Notes: generated from the sequence alone by a model not told the origin. Shown: positions 23,856 through 37,000, counted from the first letter of the stretch. The stretch is 64,000 nucleotides of DNA from Quillaja saponaria (GCA_029379385.1 CM055608.1:26782350-26846349); one strand, 5' to 3'. Numbers and translations are program-made.

Positions 23856-26800
23856 ATGTCACAAAATTCTGAGGAGCTAAATACTATTGAGCAGTGGAAA
23901 TGGTCCGAAATGCAGGGTCTTGAGCTCGTGTCTTCTTCTCCAACTCCTTCTGACCCATATAAAACCAACCCATCAATTCCAATTCCAATACCAGAGTACA
24001 GTGACACCAGCGCAGAGGAAGCTGCTCAGGTGGGTGAGGGAAAGGAAATGGAGAGCTCTGAACCAAAAAAAGATAGGGGTAATGGTACTAGTAGTTATGG
24101 GGAAAAGCCTGAGACTATTCCCTCTGCTGGGTTTGGAGAGCTTTTCAGATTTGCTGATAGGTTGGATTACGTTTTGATGGCAATTGGTACTGTTGGAGCA
24201 ATTGTACATGGTTGTTCGTTGCCTTTGTTTCTTCGATTCTTCGCTGATCTTGTAAATTCTTTTGGGTCGAATGCTAATAATATGGATAAGATGATGCAAG
24301 AGGTTTTGAAGGTAATACAATTCAAAGTTGGAAACTTTCTGATATGGAAGTGAATGCATAAATTGAATTCCTTTGCTTTTGTTATTTTCAGTATGCATTT
24401 TACTTTCTGATAGTGGGTGCTGCAATATGGGCATCATCATGGGCAGGTGAGTTTGTCTCTAACAGTCACTTGGGCTTCTTTCAATTTGGTTTCTATTTTT
24501 AGCATATTCTTTCTGAATGTAAATGTAAAAACTTGGGTTTATTGCAGAGATATCATGCTGGATGTGGACTGGTGAAAGGCAATCGACGAAGATGAGAATC
24601 AAATACCTTGAAGCTGCTTTGAACCAGGACATTCAATACTTTGATACACAAGTTAGAACATCTGACGTCGTTTTTGCTATTAACACTGAGGCTGTGATGG
24701 TCCAAGACGCCATTAGTGAGAAGGTGAGGCAGAATTCAAAACCTTTTTTTCCTCTTGTTGTTTCTTCTTGGTAAACCCCGAATTTTGGTTTTTTTTTTTT
24801 TTTTTTTTTGCAGTTGGGTAATTTCATTCACTATATGGCAACGTTTGTATCTGGGTTTGTGGTGGGTTTCACTGCTGTATGGCAATTAGCTCTGGTCACT
24901 CTTGCTGTAGTACCCCTCATAGCCATAATTGGAGCCATTCATACCACCACTTTAGCTAAGCTCTCAGGCAAAAGTCAGGAAGCTCTTTCCCAAGCAGGAA
25001 ACATTGTTGAGCAGGTGAGAGAATGCAGATTCCGAATACAGAGATAAAATTTGAGTATTTTGTGTGTAAATTATCTGTTTTAGTATCTGGGTATTGCTGA
25101 TTTTGCTCCCAATTTTCAGACAATAGTTCAAATTCGAGTTGTTTTGGCATTCGTTGGAGAGTCGCGAGCATTACAAGGCTACTCATCTGCATTGAAGATA
25201 TCACAGAGAATTGGGTACAGAAGTGGATTTGCAAAAGGCCTGGGACTTGGAGCAACTTATTTTGTTGTTTTCTGTTGTTATGCACTTCTACTATGGTATG
25301 GAGGTTATCTTGTTAGACACCATTATACCAATGGAGGACTTGCCATAGCCACCATGTTTGCTGTTATGATTGGTGGACTGTAAGTACTTTGTCATATTTT
25401 TCATCAAATTATAGCAGACTTGGCCAAACACACTTTGTTTTCTCATAAGAATTCCTCCTAATACAGGGGTTTGGGCCAATCCGCACCAAGCATGACTGCA
25501 TTTGCAAAGGCCAAAGTTGCTGCTGCTAAAATTTTCCGTGTAATTGATCACAAGCCAGGTATCGACCGAAACAACGAATCAGGTACTGAACTGGAGTCAG
25601 TTACAGGATTAGTGGAGCTGAAAAATGTTGATTTCTCCTATCCGTCAAGACCAGATGTTCGGATCCTCAATAACTTCTCCTTGAATGTGCCGGCAGGCAA
25701 GACAATAGCTTTGGTTGGCAGCAGTGGCTCTGGTAAGAGCACTGTTGTCTCCCTCATTGAGAGATTCTATGATCCAACTTCAGGTAAGTTGTGAACTTCT
25801 AAGTTTAAATTTTTTTTTAGTGCAAATTTGATGTGTTCATGAAAATTGAAGTTAGTTTTTGTCCTAAGTTAATATTTTTAATGTGAATAATGTCTGGAAA
25901 AACTCTCTGACTAATGAAGACTCGCTTCACAGCAAACAAAATAAAAGGGACTAATGAAGAATCTCTCTTCTTGTACTGCTCCATACAGGACAAGTTTTGC
26001 TAGATGGGCATGACATAAAGGCTCTAAAGCTTAAATGGCTCAGACAGCAAATAGGGTTAGTGAGCCAAGAGCCTGCTTTGTTTGCTACCACCATTAAAGA
26101 AAATATACTCTTGGGTAGACCTGATGCAGACCAAGTTGAGATTGAAGAAGCAGCCAGGGTAGCTAATGCTCATTCATTCATTATTAAGCTTCCAGATGGC
26201 TTTGAAACCCAGGTTAGTTAATTAGAACATGTTTGTTTAAGAAATAAATACATCTGACATAAAATAATTAAGAGATCTGACATAAAAGTATCAACTTGTT
26301 CTGATGGTCCTTAATCACGTGAAGATTTATTTAACATAAATGAAATGGCATAATTGAATATGATAATTTAAAAGGTAAAATTCAATAATGGATCTTGACC
26401 AAGAAGGCAAGAAGGGCCTAGTTTAGTTAGAGTTTAGTGGTTTATATAATTACTACTTTTATTATATTTAAAGTGGCACTCAAACCCAGGGTACCTTGTA
26501 ATTTGCTGCCCACAAGGTTCGAACCCGGGGTGCTTGTCAGGAATTTTTTCCGCCAAACCCTCCTCACAAAGCCGAAGAATGTTTCCCTATATCTTCAACC
26601 CAAAAATGAGAAACCAGAAATCATATTTAATCAACTAATTTTGTTATATTTTATCTCACTTTTTAAATGTCATCTAAGCAAGTGTTTGGTCAAGCTTGTA
26701 TTTGATAGAGGCCTAGAGAGTAACATGCTTCAGTCTACAATACATGTGCAGGAATAAATAGGATATATATTCTTTGAATAACGCCTGAAAACAAGGGTTG

Positions 26801-29800
26801 ACTAACTAGTAGGGGGTATACCCAATGAAAGAGATGGAAAATGAACACCACAACCTATTGGTTATGCTAAATTACTGAAACCTCTCACAAGAATAATTTA
26901 TTATTTTTGTATCAAAGCTATAAAGTTGAAGAAAAACATCTGCACGGTCAGTGAGATAACAAAGCACTTCTACATAAACTAAGAGCCTTCAAAAGTTGAC
27001 AATACTGCAGAGGGAGAGCTGACTTATTAGCTTTTCCATGTCTACTAGAATTGACCAAAACTATGCCTAATTACATATCTATTTTCAAGACTAAAAAATA
27101 ATATTATAGAATCAGTAACACAAGTAACACTGTAACAGTAAGGAATCCTAACTGGATGAAGACAATTGTAAGCTGACTTATGTGGTTATCCATTACTGAT
27201 TCTCTGTTTTCATGCATAAAATTTTTGACAAAGACAATTGTAAAACCTGAAATTTACTAATATTTTGAAATGCCAGGTAGGAGAGCGAGGGCTGCAGCTC
27301 TCGGGAGGACAGAAGCAGAGGATAGCCATAGCAAGGGCAATGCTGAAAAACCCAGCAATCTTGCTTCTGGATGAAGCAACAAGTGCTTTAGACTCAGAAT
27401 CGGAAAAGCTAGTGCAAGAGGCCCTTGACCGATTCATGATTGGGAGAACAACTCTTGTAATTGCCCATCGCCTGTCCACTATTCGCAAAGCTGATCTTGT
27501 AGCCGTACTTCAGCAAGGAAGTGTTTCTGAAATTGGTACACATGATGAGCTCTTTGCTAAAGGTGAGAATGGAGTCTATGCAAAACTTATCCGGATGCAG
27601 GAGATGGCACATGAAACTGCTCTTAATAATGCCAGAAAGAGTAGTGCAAGGTAGCTTCCACCGACTCTGGAAATTGTCCTTTTCCAAAAATTGTATTGGC
27701 AGTTAAAAATTAGGTCTTAAAAGTATCTCCATTCCTGAATTTCTGATACAAACACTAAGCTTAAATGTATTGCATGGCATGATTTTCCATTTGCAGACCT
27801 TCAAGTGCCAGGAACTCCGTAAGCTCACCAATAATTGCTAGGAACTCTTCTTACGGCCGTTCACCATACTCCCGCAGGCTGTCTGACTTCTCTACTTCTG
27901 ATTTTAGCCTATCCCTTGATGCCTCACATACCAATTACCGGCTTGAAAAGCTAGCCTTTAAAGAGCAAGCAAGTTCCTTCTGGCGCCTGGCAAAAATGAA
28001 TTCTCCAGAATGGCTTTATGCATTAGTTGGTTCTGTGGGATCTGTTGTTTGTGGCTCCCTTAGCGCGTTCTTTGCTTATGTTCTAAGTGCTGTCATGAGC
28101 ATCTATTACAATCCGGACCATGCATACATGATCCGAGAAATTGAAAAGTACTGCTATTTGTTAATTGGACTTTCATCAGCTGCACTTATCTTCAACACAC
28201 TGCAACATTTCTTCTGGGATATTGTGGGAGAAAATCTTACAAAACGGGTGAGGGAGAAAATGCTGGATGCAGTGCTGAAAAATGAAATGGCATGGTTTGA
28301 TCAGGAGGAAAATGAAAGTTCTAGGATTGCAGCAAGACTGGCTCTTGATGCCAACAATGTTAGATCAGCCATTGGAGATCGGATTTCAGTTATCGTGCAG
28401 AACACTGCTCTAATGCTAGTAGCTTGCACAGCAGGGTTTGTTTTACAGTGGCGCCTTGCCCTTGTCCTTGTAGCCGTCTTCCCTGTGGTTGTTGCAGCCA
28501 CTGTTTTGCAGGTTAGATTTTCACATTTAATACAGGCACATTTATAAAAAAAATTAAAAAAAAAATAAAACTAGAAGATTGTTCACCTGTAAAACTTGGT
28601 AAGTCATTGACTCTGTTGTGTTTTCAACAGAAAATGTTTATGAGCGGTTTCTCTGGAGACCTTGAAGCTGCTCATGCCAAAGCCACACAACTAGCAGGGG
28701 AGGCTATAGCCAACGTAAGAACTGTTGCTGCCTTTAATTCAGAAGCAAAAATTGTAGGTATTTTCACATCCAACCTCCAGATTCCACTACGGCGTTGCTT
28801 TTGGAAGGGTCAGATATCTGGAAGTGGATTTGGCATAGCTCAGTTTGCACTATATGCTTCCTATGCACTTGGTCTTTGGTATGCATCCTGGCTTGTGAAG
28901 CACGGGATCTCTGATTTCTCAAAGACAATTAGAGTTTTTATGGTCCTCATGGTATCTGCCAATGGTGCCGCTGAAACATTAACTCTTGCTCCTGACTTCA
29001 TCAAGGGTGGTCAAGCTATGAAGTCAGTCTTCAATCTCCTTGACCGAAGAACTGAAATTGAGCCTGATGATCAAGATGCCACCCCTGTTCCTGATCGTCT
29101 CCGTGGAGAAGTTGAATTTAAGCATGTAGACTTCTCTTATCCTACTCGCCCTGATATGCCAATTTTCCGAGACCTCAATCTTCGTTCCAGAGCAGGTAAA
29201 ACTCTTGCCCTTGTGGGACCTAGTGGCTGTGGTAAGAGCTCAGTCATTGCCTTGGTACAGAGATTCTATGATCCAACCTCTGGACGAGTCATGGTTGATG
29301 GGAAGGACATAAGAAAATACAATTTGAAGACCCTCAGACGACACATTGCAGTGGTACCTCAAGAGCCATGCCTATTTGCTACTACAATTTATGACAACAT
29401 TGCTTATGGGCATGATTCAGCAACTGAGTCTGAGATTATTGAAGCAGCAACTCTAGCCAATGCCCACAAATTCATCTCTGCATTGCCAGATGGATACAAA
29501 ACATTTGTTGGGGAGAGAGGAGTTCAACTCTCTGGAGGACAAAAGCAGAGAATAGCAATTGCACGGGCTTTGGTAAGGAAGGCAGAGCTTATGCTACTTG
29601 ATGAGGCAACAAGTGCACTTGATGCTGAATCTGAGAGATCTGTTCAGGAGGCTCTAGACCGAGCTTGCTCCGGGAAAACAACAATTGTTGTTGCCCACCG
29701 ACTGTCAACTATTAGAAATGCACATATTATTGCTGTGATTGATGATGGAAAAGTGGCAGAGCAAGGATCCCATTCACATCTCTTGAAAAATTATCCTGAT

Positions 29801-29917
29801 GGATGCTATGCACGTATGATACAATTGCAAAGATTCACACATAGCCAAGTCATTGGCATGGCTTCGGGTTCAAGTTCTACAGTGAGACCAAAAGATGACG
29901 ATGAGCGAGAAGGCTAG
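23856..29917 (+). CDS. ABCB1: ABCB1/PGP1-type auxin efflux transporter
   Basis: Ten exons: 23856-24311, 24392-24446, 24548-24723, 24814-25014, 25120-25379, 25467-25783, 25989-26212, 27277-27650, 27797-28511 and 28631-29917. All splice sites are GT-AG and they join in frame into 1354 residues. The architecture is a full-size B-type ABC exporter, TMD1-NBD1-linker-TMD2-NBD2. NBD1 has Walker [10 protein letters not shown] (about 466-474), LSGGQ (571-575) and Walker B ILLLDE. NBD2 has Walker [10 protein letters not shown] (1122-1130) and LSGGQ (1226-1230). The Ser/Arg-rich linker around 680-730 is the regulatory, phosphorylatable segment in this family. The sequence follows plant ABCB1 (PGP1; maize BR1) closely, including the SGSSS tail. 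These plasma-membrane proteins export auxin with ABCB19 and the immunophilin TWD1. The N-terminus is about 65 residues longer than in Arabidopsis; Met19 and a Met near 67 are alternative starts. Intron 7 is long (1064 bp). Confidence 0.97.
26500..26545. repeat. possible SINE/tRNA-like B-box fragment in ABCB1 intron 7
   Basis: The phrase aaggttcgaacccggggt matches the polymerase III B-box pattern GGTTCGAANCC, which reads the same way on either strand. It sits inside the longest ABCB1 intron, in sequence more GC-rich than its surroundings. No complete tRNA cloverleaf or convincing A box is visible, so this is at most a decayed tRNA-derived SINE. Confidence 0.25.
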
Positions 29918-32162
29918 TAAGTTGAAGGAAATTACCAGTAAAAAAGGAGTATATCGCATATACTCATGATAATTTTTTTGCCTTTTTTGTTTTGGTATAG
30001 TATAGTATGTGTATCATTCCCCTTTTAAGGATATATACATCGTTGTCCTTTTGAATCTTGCTAAGGTAATTAAAGAGGAATACACCTTTGAGATTGAAAT
30101 GGATAAATAGAAATCCATCTATTTGATAATTTTTGAGGTATTCATATGTTGTCAACTCTGCTCAAAAGATGCAAGTTAAAGCATGCTCTATGTAATGATG
30201 CGACGCACAACAGCAGGATCAATCGATCTGTCATAGCTACTTGCCTAAATGTGTCCCAAACTTCTTTAATCTTTAGTTGTCTAATCTTATACTTGAAGCC
30301 ACACGCACAAGATGTTCAAAACTCAACAATCAGTGAGTGTATAATTATGCATGAATTAGGATTATAAATTCCATCACTTTCAAACACTGATCACATACAG
30401 TCATGTGGCTGGTGGCCTTGAATGTGGACCTGTGATGAGTAACATTTTGGCTTCTTGACTATAACAGACACATCAAAATCAGAACTTTAACATGATCTAT
30501 TATTGGCAATCGAAAATCTTGTAAACCTAATCTCAATTAGATTCGTGTGCATATGATAGGGCTTGTAGGGCGCAACATTATTAAATTTCAATCTACATGG
30601 TTGATTGGTTGTCCCACATGTGCATGGCTTTAAGTTGATAACAACTGGAAGAAACTGAGTGAAAAGCTGGAGAAGGACCTAAAGGGAAAAAAGTGGAAGC
30701 CTGAAAGGAGTTGTAGGCGTTTCAACCAGTCGTTCATTGTGGATAAACGTTGAAGGAAAACATGTAATGGGTTTGGAAAATGACAGGGAAATAGGAGAGC
30801 TTGATTGATTAAGCAGGTAATGTCTATTCGTGGGGACCAAACTTTAATCACTTTGTAGCATAGAACTGCAAGGATGTGAAAAAATCGTATGGGCTCCTTT
30901 GATTTGAAATACCTACTCCCACAAATGACAAAACTTTTGCTAATTTTCTGTGTTCTATATGGTAAATTCTAAAACGAAGCAATATCTGATACAAAACATA
31001 CATTCTTAGCTTCTTCTTTTTTATGGTCTTGCTGTTCATTTCAAACCAAATCAACCCACAAAAGGATTAACAAAATTTTGGGTTCTAGCTTTACAACAAT
31101 AACTACTTCAGTCAACAAAACCCAGGAGCAGTGACAATAATGTGCAAAAGAAAATGTAGAATACCTCCACAAAGAATGAGGTTTACACCACCGTCGTCAT
31201 CTCCACATCCATAACGCCTCTGCCACAGTTCCACCCCTACAAACCAATAATCGGTTATCAGTATTTGACACTGCCCGTTCCCTCCACCATCATAGTTGTT
31301 GGCCACCGCCATCACCAAGACATCAACTCACTCCTAGTCCCTCGGGGCTCTGGTTTCAAAGTCGTCAATTTTAGAGGGGTACAGTCTAAAGCCCAAAATT
31401 TCTTAGGACTAAGCCCACAGCTATATATGGACCTTCTTTTGGTCTCATGACTGAAAGCCAGGCTTCTTTCTTTTTGCTATTTAGTTTTGCCCAATGTCTA
31501 CTCTCATGCTTAACTTGGGATAGGCTAATATGAGGGGAGGATTCATAAAACGAATAGTTGGTTACTTTTTCTTTTTTTTCTTTTTTTAAGTAAAATGACA
31601 ATTTTTATCTACCAAAAATATACCAAGCTTAGGATTTCTATAGTAAGAATCCCTCACTGTATATTATACAGTTGAGTTTTTCTCCATTTGTCCACTAATC
31701 ATTCACCTCTAAGGCTTCCATTGCAAGTGTTCTTTTGTTCACCTAGATATCTACTAAAAATATACCAAGCTTAGGATTTCTTATGGTGAGAGGTCCCTCA
31801 CTGTACATGGTACAGTTGAGTTTCTCTCTATTTGTTCACTATTCATTTAGTTCCAACCATTGATTATGTTGTTCACGTAGATATTTATTAACGGAGGGCT
31901 GGATTCTAAGGTGAATTTTTCTGTATCTAAAATTTGAATGCTTTAATCTACTCCCATCTCCACCCTCAAATCCAACTTAATTGACTCCCATATTTTCTCT
32001 CAATATTCTATATCAAATTTAGCTTAATTGAACATTGATTCTTCAATGCCCAATAGCAAATACTATGGCTTCTATTCAAGGAGATGGGAGAGGTGAATTG
32101 AGAGGTGTGGCGGTTGGTGAGGTGAGCAGGGAAGTGAAATGACTCCTCTTCATCTTCAGCTC
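29918..32162. other. ABCB1 3' flank and repeat-rich intergenic DNA
   Basis: The first few hundred bases are presumably the ABCB1 3' UTR. The rest contains no recognisable gene. The short frames near 31112-31450 have no known domain. A 142-bp tandem duplication at 31608-31885 is listed separately. Confidence 0.55.
31608..31885. repeat. 142-bp imperfect tandem duplication
   Basis: Two adjacent units begin tctaccaaaaatataccaag (31608) and tctactaaaaatataccaag (31750). They remain similar to their ends, sharing ccctcactgta, acagttgag and tgttcac-tagata. The divergence suggests an old duplication. Each unit contains a short internal palindrome around tgtacatggtaca. Confidence 0.8.
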
Positions 32163-32510
32163 TAGGGTTGGCTTATAAGTCGAGCTTGAGTTTATAGGTA
32201 GAGCTCGAACAATTATTTGGGACTAAATTAGAAGATAAAGCTTTTAGGTTCAGGATCGAGAAGTTCACGAGTAGCTCGAATAGGCTTGGTTAATAAATAT
32301 TTTATATTTTTATTCATTATTTTAGTTATAAATACACTTTGAATGTATTTCAAATTTGCTTGTATTATATTATTTGAATGATTTATATTGTTAATGTTAT
32401 TAAAACATGTATAGGTACATTAGTTTAAGTAAGGAAAAAAAAAAAAAACAACTTAGTTTAAAAACAGTCTCACGAGCTCAAGGCTCGAGATCGGCTCATG
32501 TCCATCCCTA
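32163..32510. mobile_element. hAT-type MITE (348 bp) with 8-bp target duplication
   Basis: The left end reads tagggttggcttataagtcg. The reverse complement of the right end reads tagggatggacatgagccg, giving clear terminal inverted repeats. The flanking 8-mers are ttcagctc (32155-32162) and tttagctc (32511-32518), identical at seven of eight positions, which is the size expected for hAT insertions. The inside has repeated gagctcga-like phrases and no transposase. The combination of ends and target duplication makes this the best supported mobile element in the window. Confidence 0.8.
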
Positions 32511-32699
32511 TTTAGCTCAAATAATATTGGATTCTCATCCCAATTACACTAATCCTCTTCATCCTGACACCAAAATCTACATAAAGAAAATTATTAGAGG
32601 CTTGCAGAGTGCTTCGTAGACTTATCTAATTGGTGGGCTCGAAGCACACACTAGAATATGCTAATGATTATTCATAAGGAATTCACTATCAAAGACTTT

Positions 32700-33700
32700 A
32701 CCGGAACTATAAAAAAAATGAGAATTTTAGTTGTAATTACTTTTGATATTTAATTATCTACAAATTATAGATTTAATAATATTAAAAATAATTTAAACAA
32801 AAATAAAAAATAAATAGTTATAAAATAATTACAATTATATTAATATTAAAATAGAGAAAAAAATATGAAATAAGTACAAAATTTAATAATAAATAGTTTA
32901 TTTGAAGCAAAATAAAAACTAAATATTTTGTATATAATTAAAAACTCATAAAGGTATTTAAGAAAATAATATTTCTTCCAATAAATATATTTTATATTAA
33001 TAAATAAATAGAAAAATTTAACAAAAAATTAAAAGAAAATTGCATGACCATGATAAGTAATGATTGCACATAATTACAATTGATATACTACTCAAGCATA
33101 GAGTGTTATTTCTATTTTAATTTACAACTAAAGTTAAAATAATAATATTATAATTATGAAAACTATATATTTTTAATTCTTAGTATTTTAGAAAAAAAAT
33201 TAATTCATAAATTTGAAAAGAAATAAAAATCATTATAATTATTAAGAAAAAAAGAAGAGAAATTCAATCTTAACTACTATTGACATATAATTATTGCAAA
33301 AATATAATTTTTTTTTCATGAATTAAAATTTAGAGTAACAATATTATAATCATTAAAACTATACTCTTAATATTTCTTTTAATTCATAGTAATTTTTTAA
33401 AATTTTAATTCATAAATTTGAGGATAAAACTAAAAAAATTATGATTATTAGGAACTTATTAAACCAAAAAAATTGAGGAATTTAATCTTTATTACTATTG
33501 ACATATAATTATTGAAAAATTATGGATTTATTAATATTAAGAAGAATTAGTAAAAAAATAAATCAATAGTCCTAAACAATTACAATCCTATTGATATTAT
33601 GAAAAAATAATATAAATTTTAATGTATCAATCTTTATTAGTTTTGTAGTTAAAAAAATATTATATAAAATTAAAAAATAATTTGAAGTTATTATATTGAT
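32700..33700. repeat. AT-rich dispersed repeat family, copy 2
   Basis: Same family as 20040-21110, in the same orientation. The phrase ctactattgacatataatta occurs near 33274 and a near-identical one near 33492. Both loci also share gtatttaagaaaa and atgattattagg. There is no coding content. Element edges are uncertain because base composition stays extremely AT-rich on both sides. Confidence 0.6.
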
Positions 33701-34026
33701 ATTTTAAAAAAAATTTAGGAGTTCATAATTACCACGGCAGGTGGTTGGTGGCGGGAAAAGGAAATGGAGTTTTCTTCTGTTCGGTCATCCTGGTCGCGGG
33801 TCGGATAGAATAACCCGCTCCTTCCTGCTTTTAGCTAGCCGTAAGGGGTAAAATCGTCATTAAAAGTTTCAAGCAAATAGGAATGCGGGAATTTTTTTTT
33901 TTTTTTTTGAGCTTAATAGTGGCTTCCCCTCTTCTGGTTGCCTGTTCTGTATTTTGGGGCTCGTTTGAACCCTGAACTAGGGTTTTGAACTTTTTCTTCC
34001 TGATTGGAAGAACAAAACGAAGAAAA
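33701..34026 (+). promoter_or_regulatory. presumed promoter and 5' UTR of NUP160
   Basis: Base composition changes abruptly from AT-rich repeat to a GC-richer stretch (about 33730-33830, including gtcgcgggtcgg and aacccgctcc) just before the NUP160 start codon. This is consistent with a promoter, but I cannot define individual elements. A T-run lies at about 33893-33909. Confidence 0.4.
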
Positions 34027-37000
34027 ATGGGAAGCAGGTCGACGTTGGCCGGGAAGGAAGTTCCTATCATTGGCAGCGATTCCGTCAAATGGATTGAGTT
34101 GTCGGTCCCTTCTTCTACTACTGCAGCTGCAGCTGCTGCTGTTGCTGGTGATAGTTGTTCGACTACTCTTGGCCCTCCAACTAAGGATTGCGCCTCTTGC
34201 TTCGTCATCGGAGATCCTTCTACCTATCTCATATGGTCCGTGCACTCTTTCTGTTAGTTATTATAATTTCTGGCTTTGCCCAAATTGCATATTTTCGTTT
34301 TTCTGGGACAAATTGTATAAATGAAATTATTTTCTTCGGGTGGAATGATGTTGTCGCCCCTTGCAACAGGAGAATTCACAAGACTCAACCTCATACTCTG
34401 GAGTTAATGGAGCTCTGTGCTTCCAAAGAATTTCCTGGACTTGGACTGAGAATTACTTTCCCAGATGCTCTTTGTCCGTTTGCTTTTATCTGGAAAAGCG
34501 AGGTTACTAACCCATCACGTTGCATACCTTTGTTTATGCTTCTTTAGAAATTTTATGTGCAATGTGTTAACATTTTGGTTAATTATACACTAAAATGTAA
34601 TATTTTGTTATAAATGCAGCTTATTGGAACTACTAGGGACCCGTACTTGCTTTATGCTTTGACTGTTTCCGGAGTTGCTTACCTTCTGAACATTAAAAAT
34701 GTTTCTACATATGGTTCCTGCTCTATTTTCCCAAGGAATGAGATAATAGAGTATAATGTCCACAGTTATTCCAATCATGTAGCTATATCTGCTGTAACAG
34801 CAACTGCTGGATGTCTTGTCATTGGCAGAACTGACGGATCTGTTTTCTGTTTTCAACTTGGTGTAGTTGAGCAAAGTGCTCCTGGTATGTTATATATATA
34901 AATTTAACTTTGAACAACTGTACTTGTAATTTGTTGTGCGTTTTTCGTTTTCTTTTTCCTATCCCTCTCTTTTCTTTCATTTCAACTCTTTTTCCTAGGC
35001 ATTCATTTTCTTACTCCCGCCTCTTCCTGCATTGCTCAAAAAAGAGATAATAATTGATGCGGGCTTGTGTAATCTTTGAGAAGTCGACATTTTCAAATTT
35101 CAATTGCCAGTAACGATGCTTGTCCTTGTGACTATTTTATGCTATTCAGCGTTGGCTTCAGCTGAATAACTGTGGAAATTTGGGTTTGGCTATATTAAGA
35201 TGCTTGTATATTTAAATTCCATAACTTGTTGATGTTACTGTTACACAGTTTCATCATTTATATTTTATTTTTCTTCACAGGTTTTGTGCATGAGCTACGG
35301 GATGATTCTGGAATTGGTCGTTTATGGGGTTTTATGTCACGGTATTCCTTTTTGTCTTTCTTTTATGTTACAGATATTGAATCAATAGATAGACATTGTT
35401 TATGTCTGTCATTGATGATGTTGTATGTTATGCTATTATTTTTTCATTTTCTTGCATTATGAATTAAATATATTTATGATACATGCCTTGTAGGGGTAAA
35501 GTGGTAGGGGCTGTGAATAACTTGGTAATATCTGAGGTGCATGGGAAACAACTTAGTCTTTGCGTTCCATTTGGATGGAATATTACGAGTTTGGGATCTT
35601 ACATTTCATAGCAAAATCTTCAGTCATACCATGAGCATTCCAACAATAACAGGCAATATCTACTAACCATCTTTTCCTTTTTTCTCAACTCATTGATCTT
35701 TATAGCTTTCAATGTTTATTTTAGACTTGGTCCCTCACCTGGCATCCACAAGCTTTAAACATGAAAAGTTTATTATTTTATGTGTAAAATCCCATGTTGC
35801 AAGGATGCTTTTCCTGGTATCTGTAATGGTTATTCTTAGTTCTTACAAAGTTTCTAAGATCTTATGAACGGCTATCCTATCCTAAAACATAAAAGAGTGT
35901 CACTTACAATGTTTCTAATAAGCACTCTTCTTAATTCTTATGTCTGTTAAATGTAGAAATGATGTTTCTTGGGAGTTTAAAATTGAATAGAAAGGGAAAA
36001 GAGAGAGGATAGGGAACTTATGGAAGATCTCATTATACGTTTGGAAGTTTTTAATGAGACAATTTGATGGAGAATAAACTCCATTCGAGCAAGAGCCCTA
36101 TCCACTCCAAAAATGGGGATATTTGGTTGGAAAAGATAAGGAAAAGAATTTTCAACTTACGTGATGGCTGAAATGCTTGCGATTTTGAAAGGAGGGAATA
36201 GCTCTTGGCTGTATTACTTGTACTTATAATTTGTTTTATTCTGAGAGGTCTTGGATGACTTTTCTGGTGAAGGACCGATTCTCGCTGCCTTAACTCAGCT
36301 GTAGCTGTAACTACTTAAGTTGTGCGGACCATATTCCATATACGGGACTGTATTGAACAAAGATAAATTCATCAAATGTATGAAAAAAATAATCAATGAA
36401 AATTTGTATTTATATGTAAACAGAACCATATGATTCTAAAAGCAAATAATGCGGTTTTTTGTTATTTTCTTCCCTTTGCTGTCCAAACAGGGCATGCATA
36501 ACCTCTTCTCTCACTTAAACTTCCAAACAAGATGTGGATTCCATCCTTTCCTCCATTAAATTATTTACCACTTTCTTTTCCTTTCTTCCTATATTTGCAT
36601 GCATAATGCAAGAATTTAGTGCTTGCTGATTTTAATGTTGTCTTTTTTCGATTTTGTTCTTTCAGGAGCCACATATGTAAGGTTATGGGTGGGCCATCCT
36701 CATCATGATTCAAGTATAATTCCTTTGGCGATCTTGTACAGTGATTCTTCGGTAAGAACACAAAGAAATTGATCAGTTTTATGTACTTATTCATTTCTGA
36801 TTGGTATATTCTTGTCGCTTGAAAGGATTTTGTATAGTTCTAACTTTTATTTCAATTTCAGTTAAATTGAAAGTGCGTTCCTAAGGTTGTCAAAAGAGAA
36901 AAAGTAGTGGGTTTAATGAATGTCATAAATTTGTTATCACGACTGTCAAAGAGTGGGACGATTCAAGCAAGAGAATGAAGTAGAATAAGAGTGAAACCAA

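Noticed and set aside
26500..26545. A tRNA gene in ABCB1 intron 7
   Set aside because: Only a B-box-like GGTTCGAACC is present. No acceptor or anticodon stem can be folded from the flanks.
24312..28630. Apparent stop codons interrupting the ABCB1 coding sequence
   Set aside because: All fall in nine GT-AG introns; the ten exons join in frame with no lesion, so this is not a pseudogene.
31112..31450. Gly/Asp-rich and complementary frames in the ABCB1-NUP160 interval
   Set aside because: They arise from a short GC-richer patch with simple repeats; there is no domain and no gene structure.
33831..34245. Open frames on the minus strand opposite NUP160 exon 1
   Set aside because: They are shadows of the Ala/Thr-coding ctgcagctgcagct stretch. 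They show no homology, and the plus-strand exon is strongly supported.
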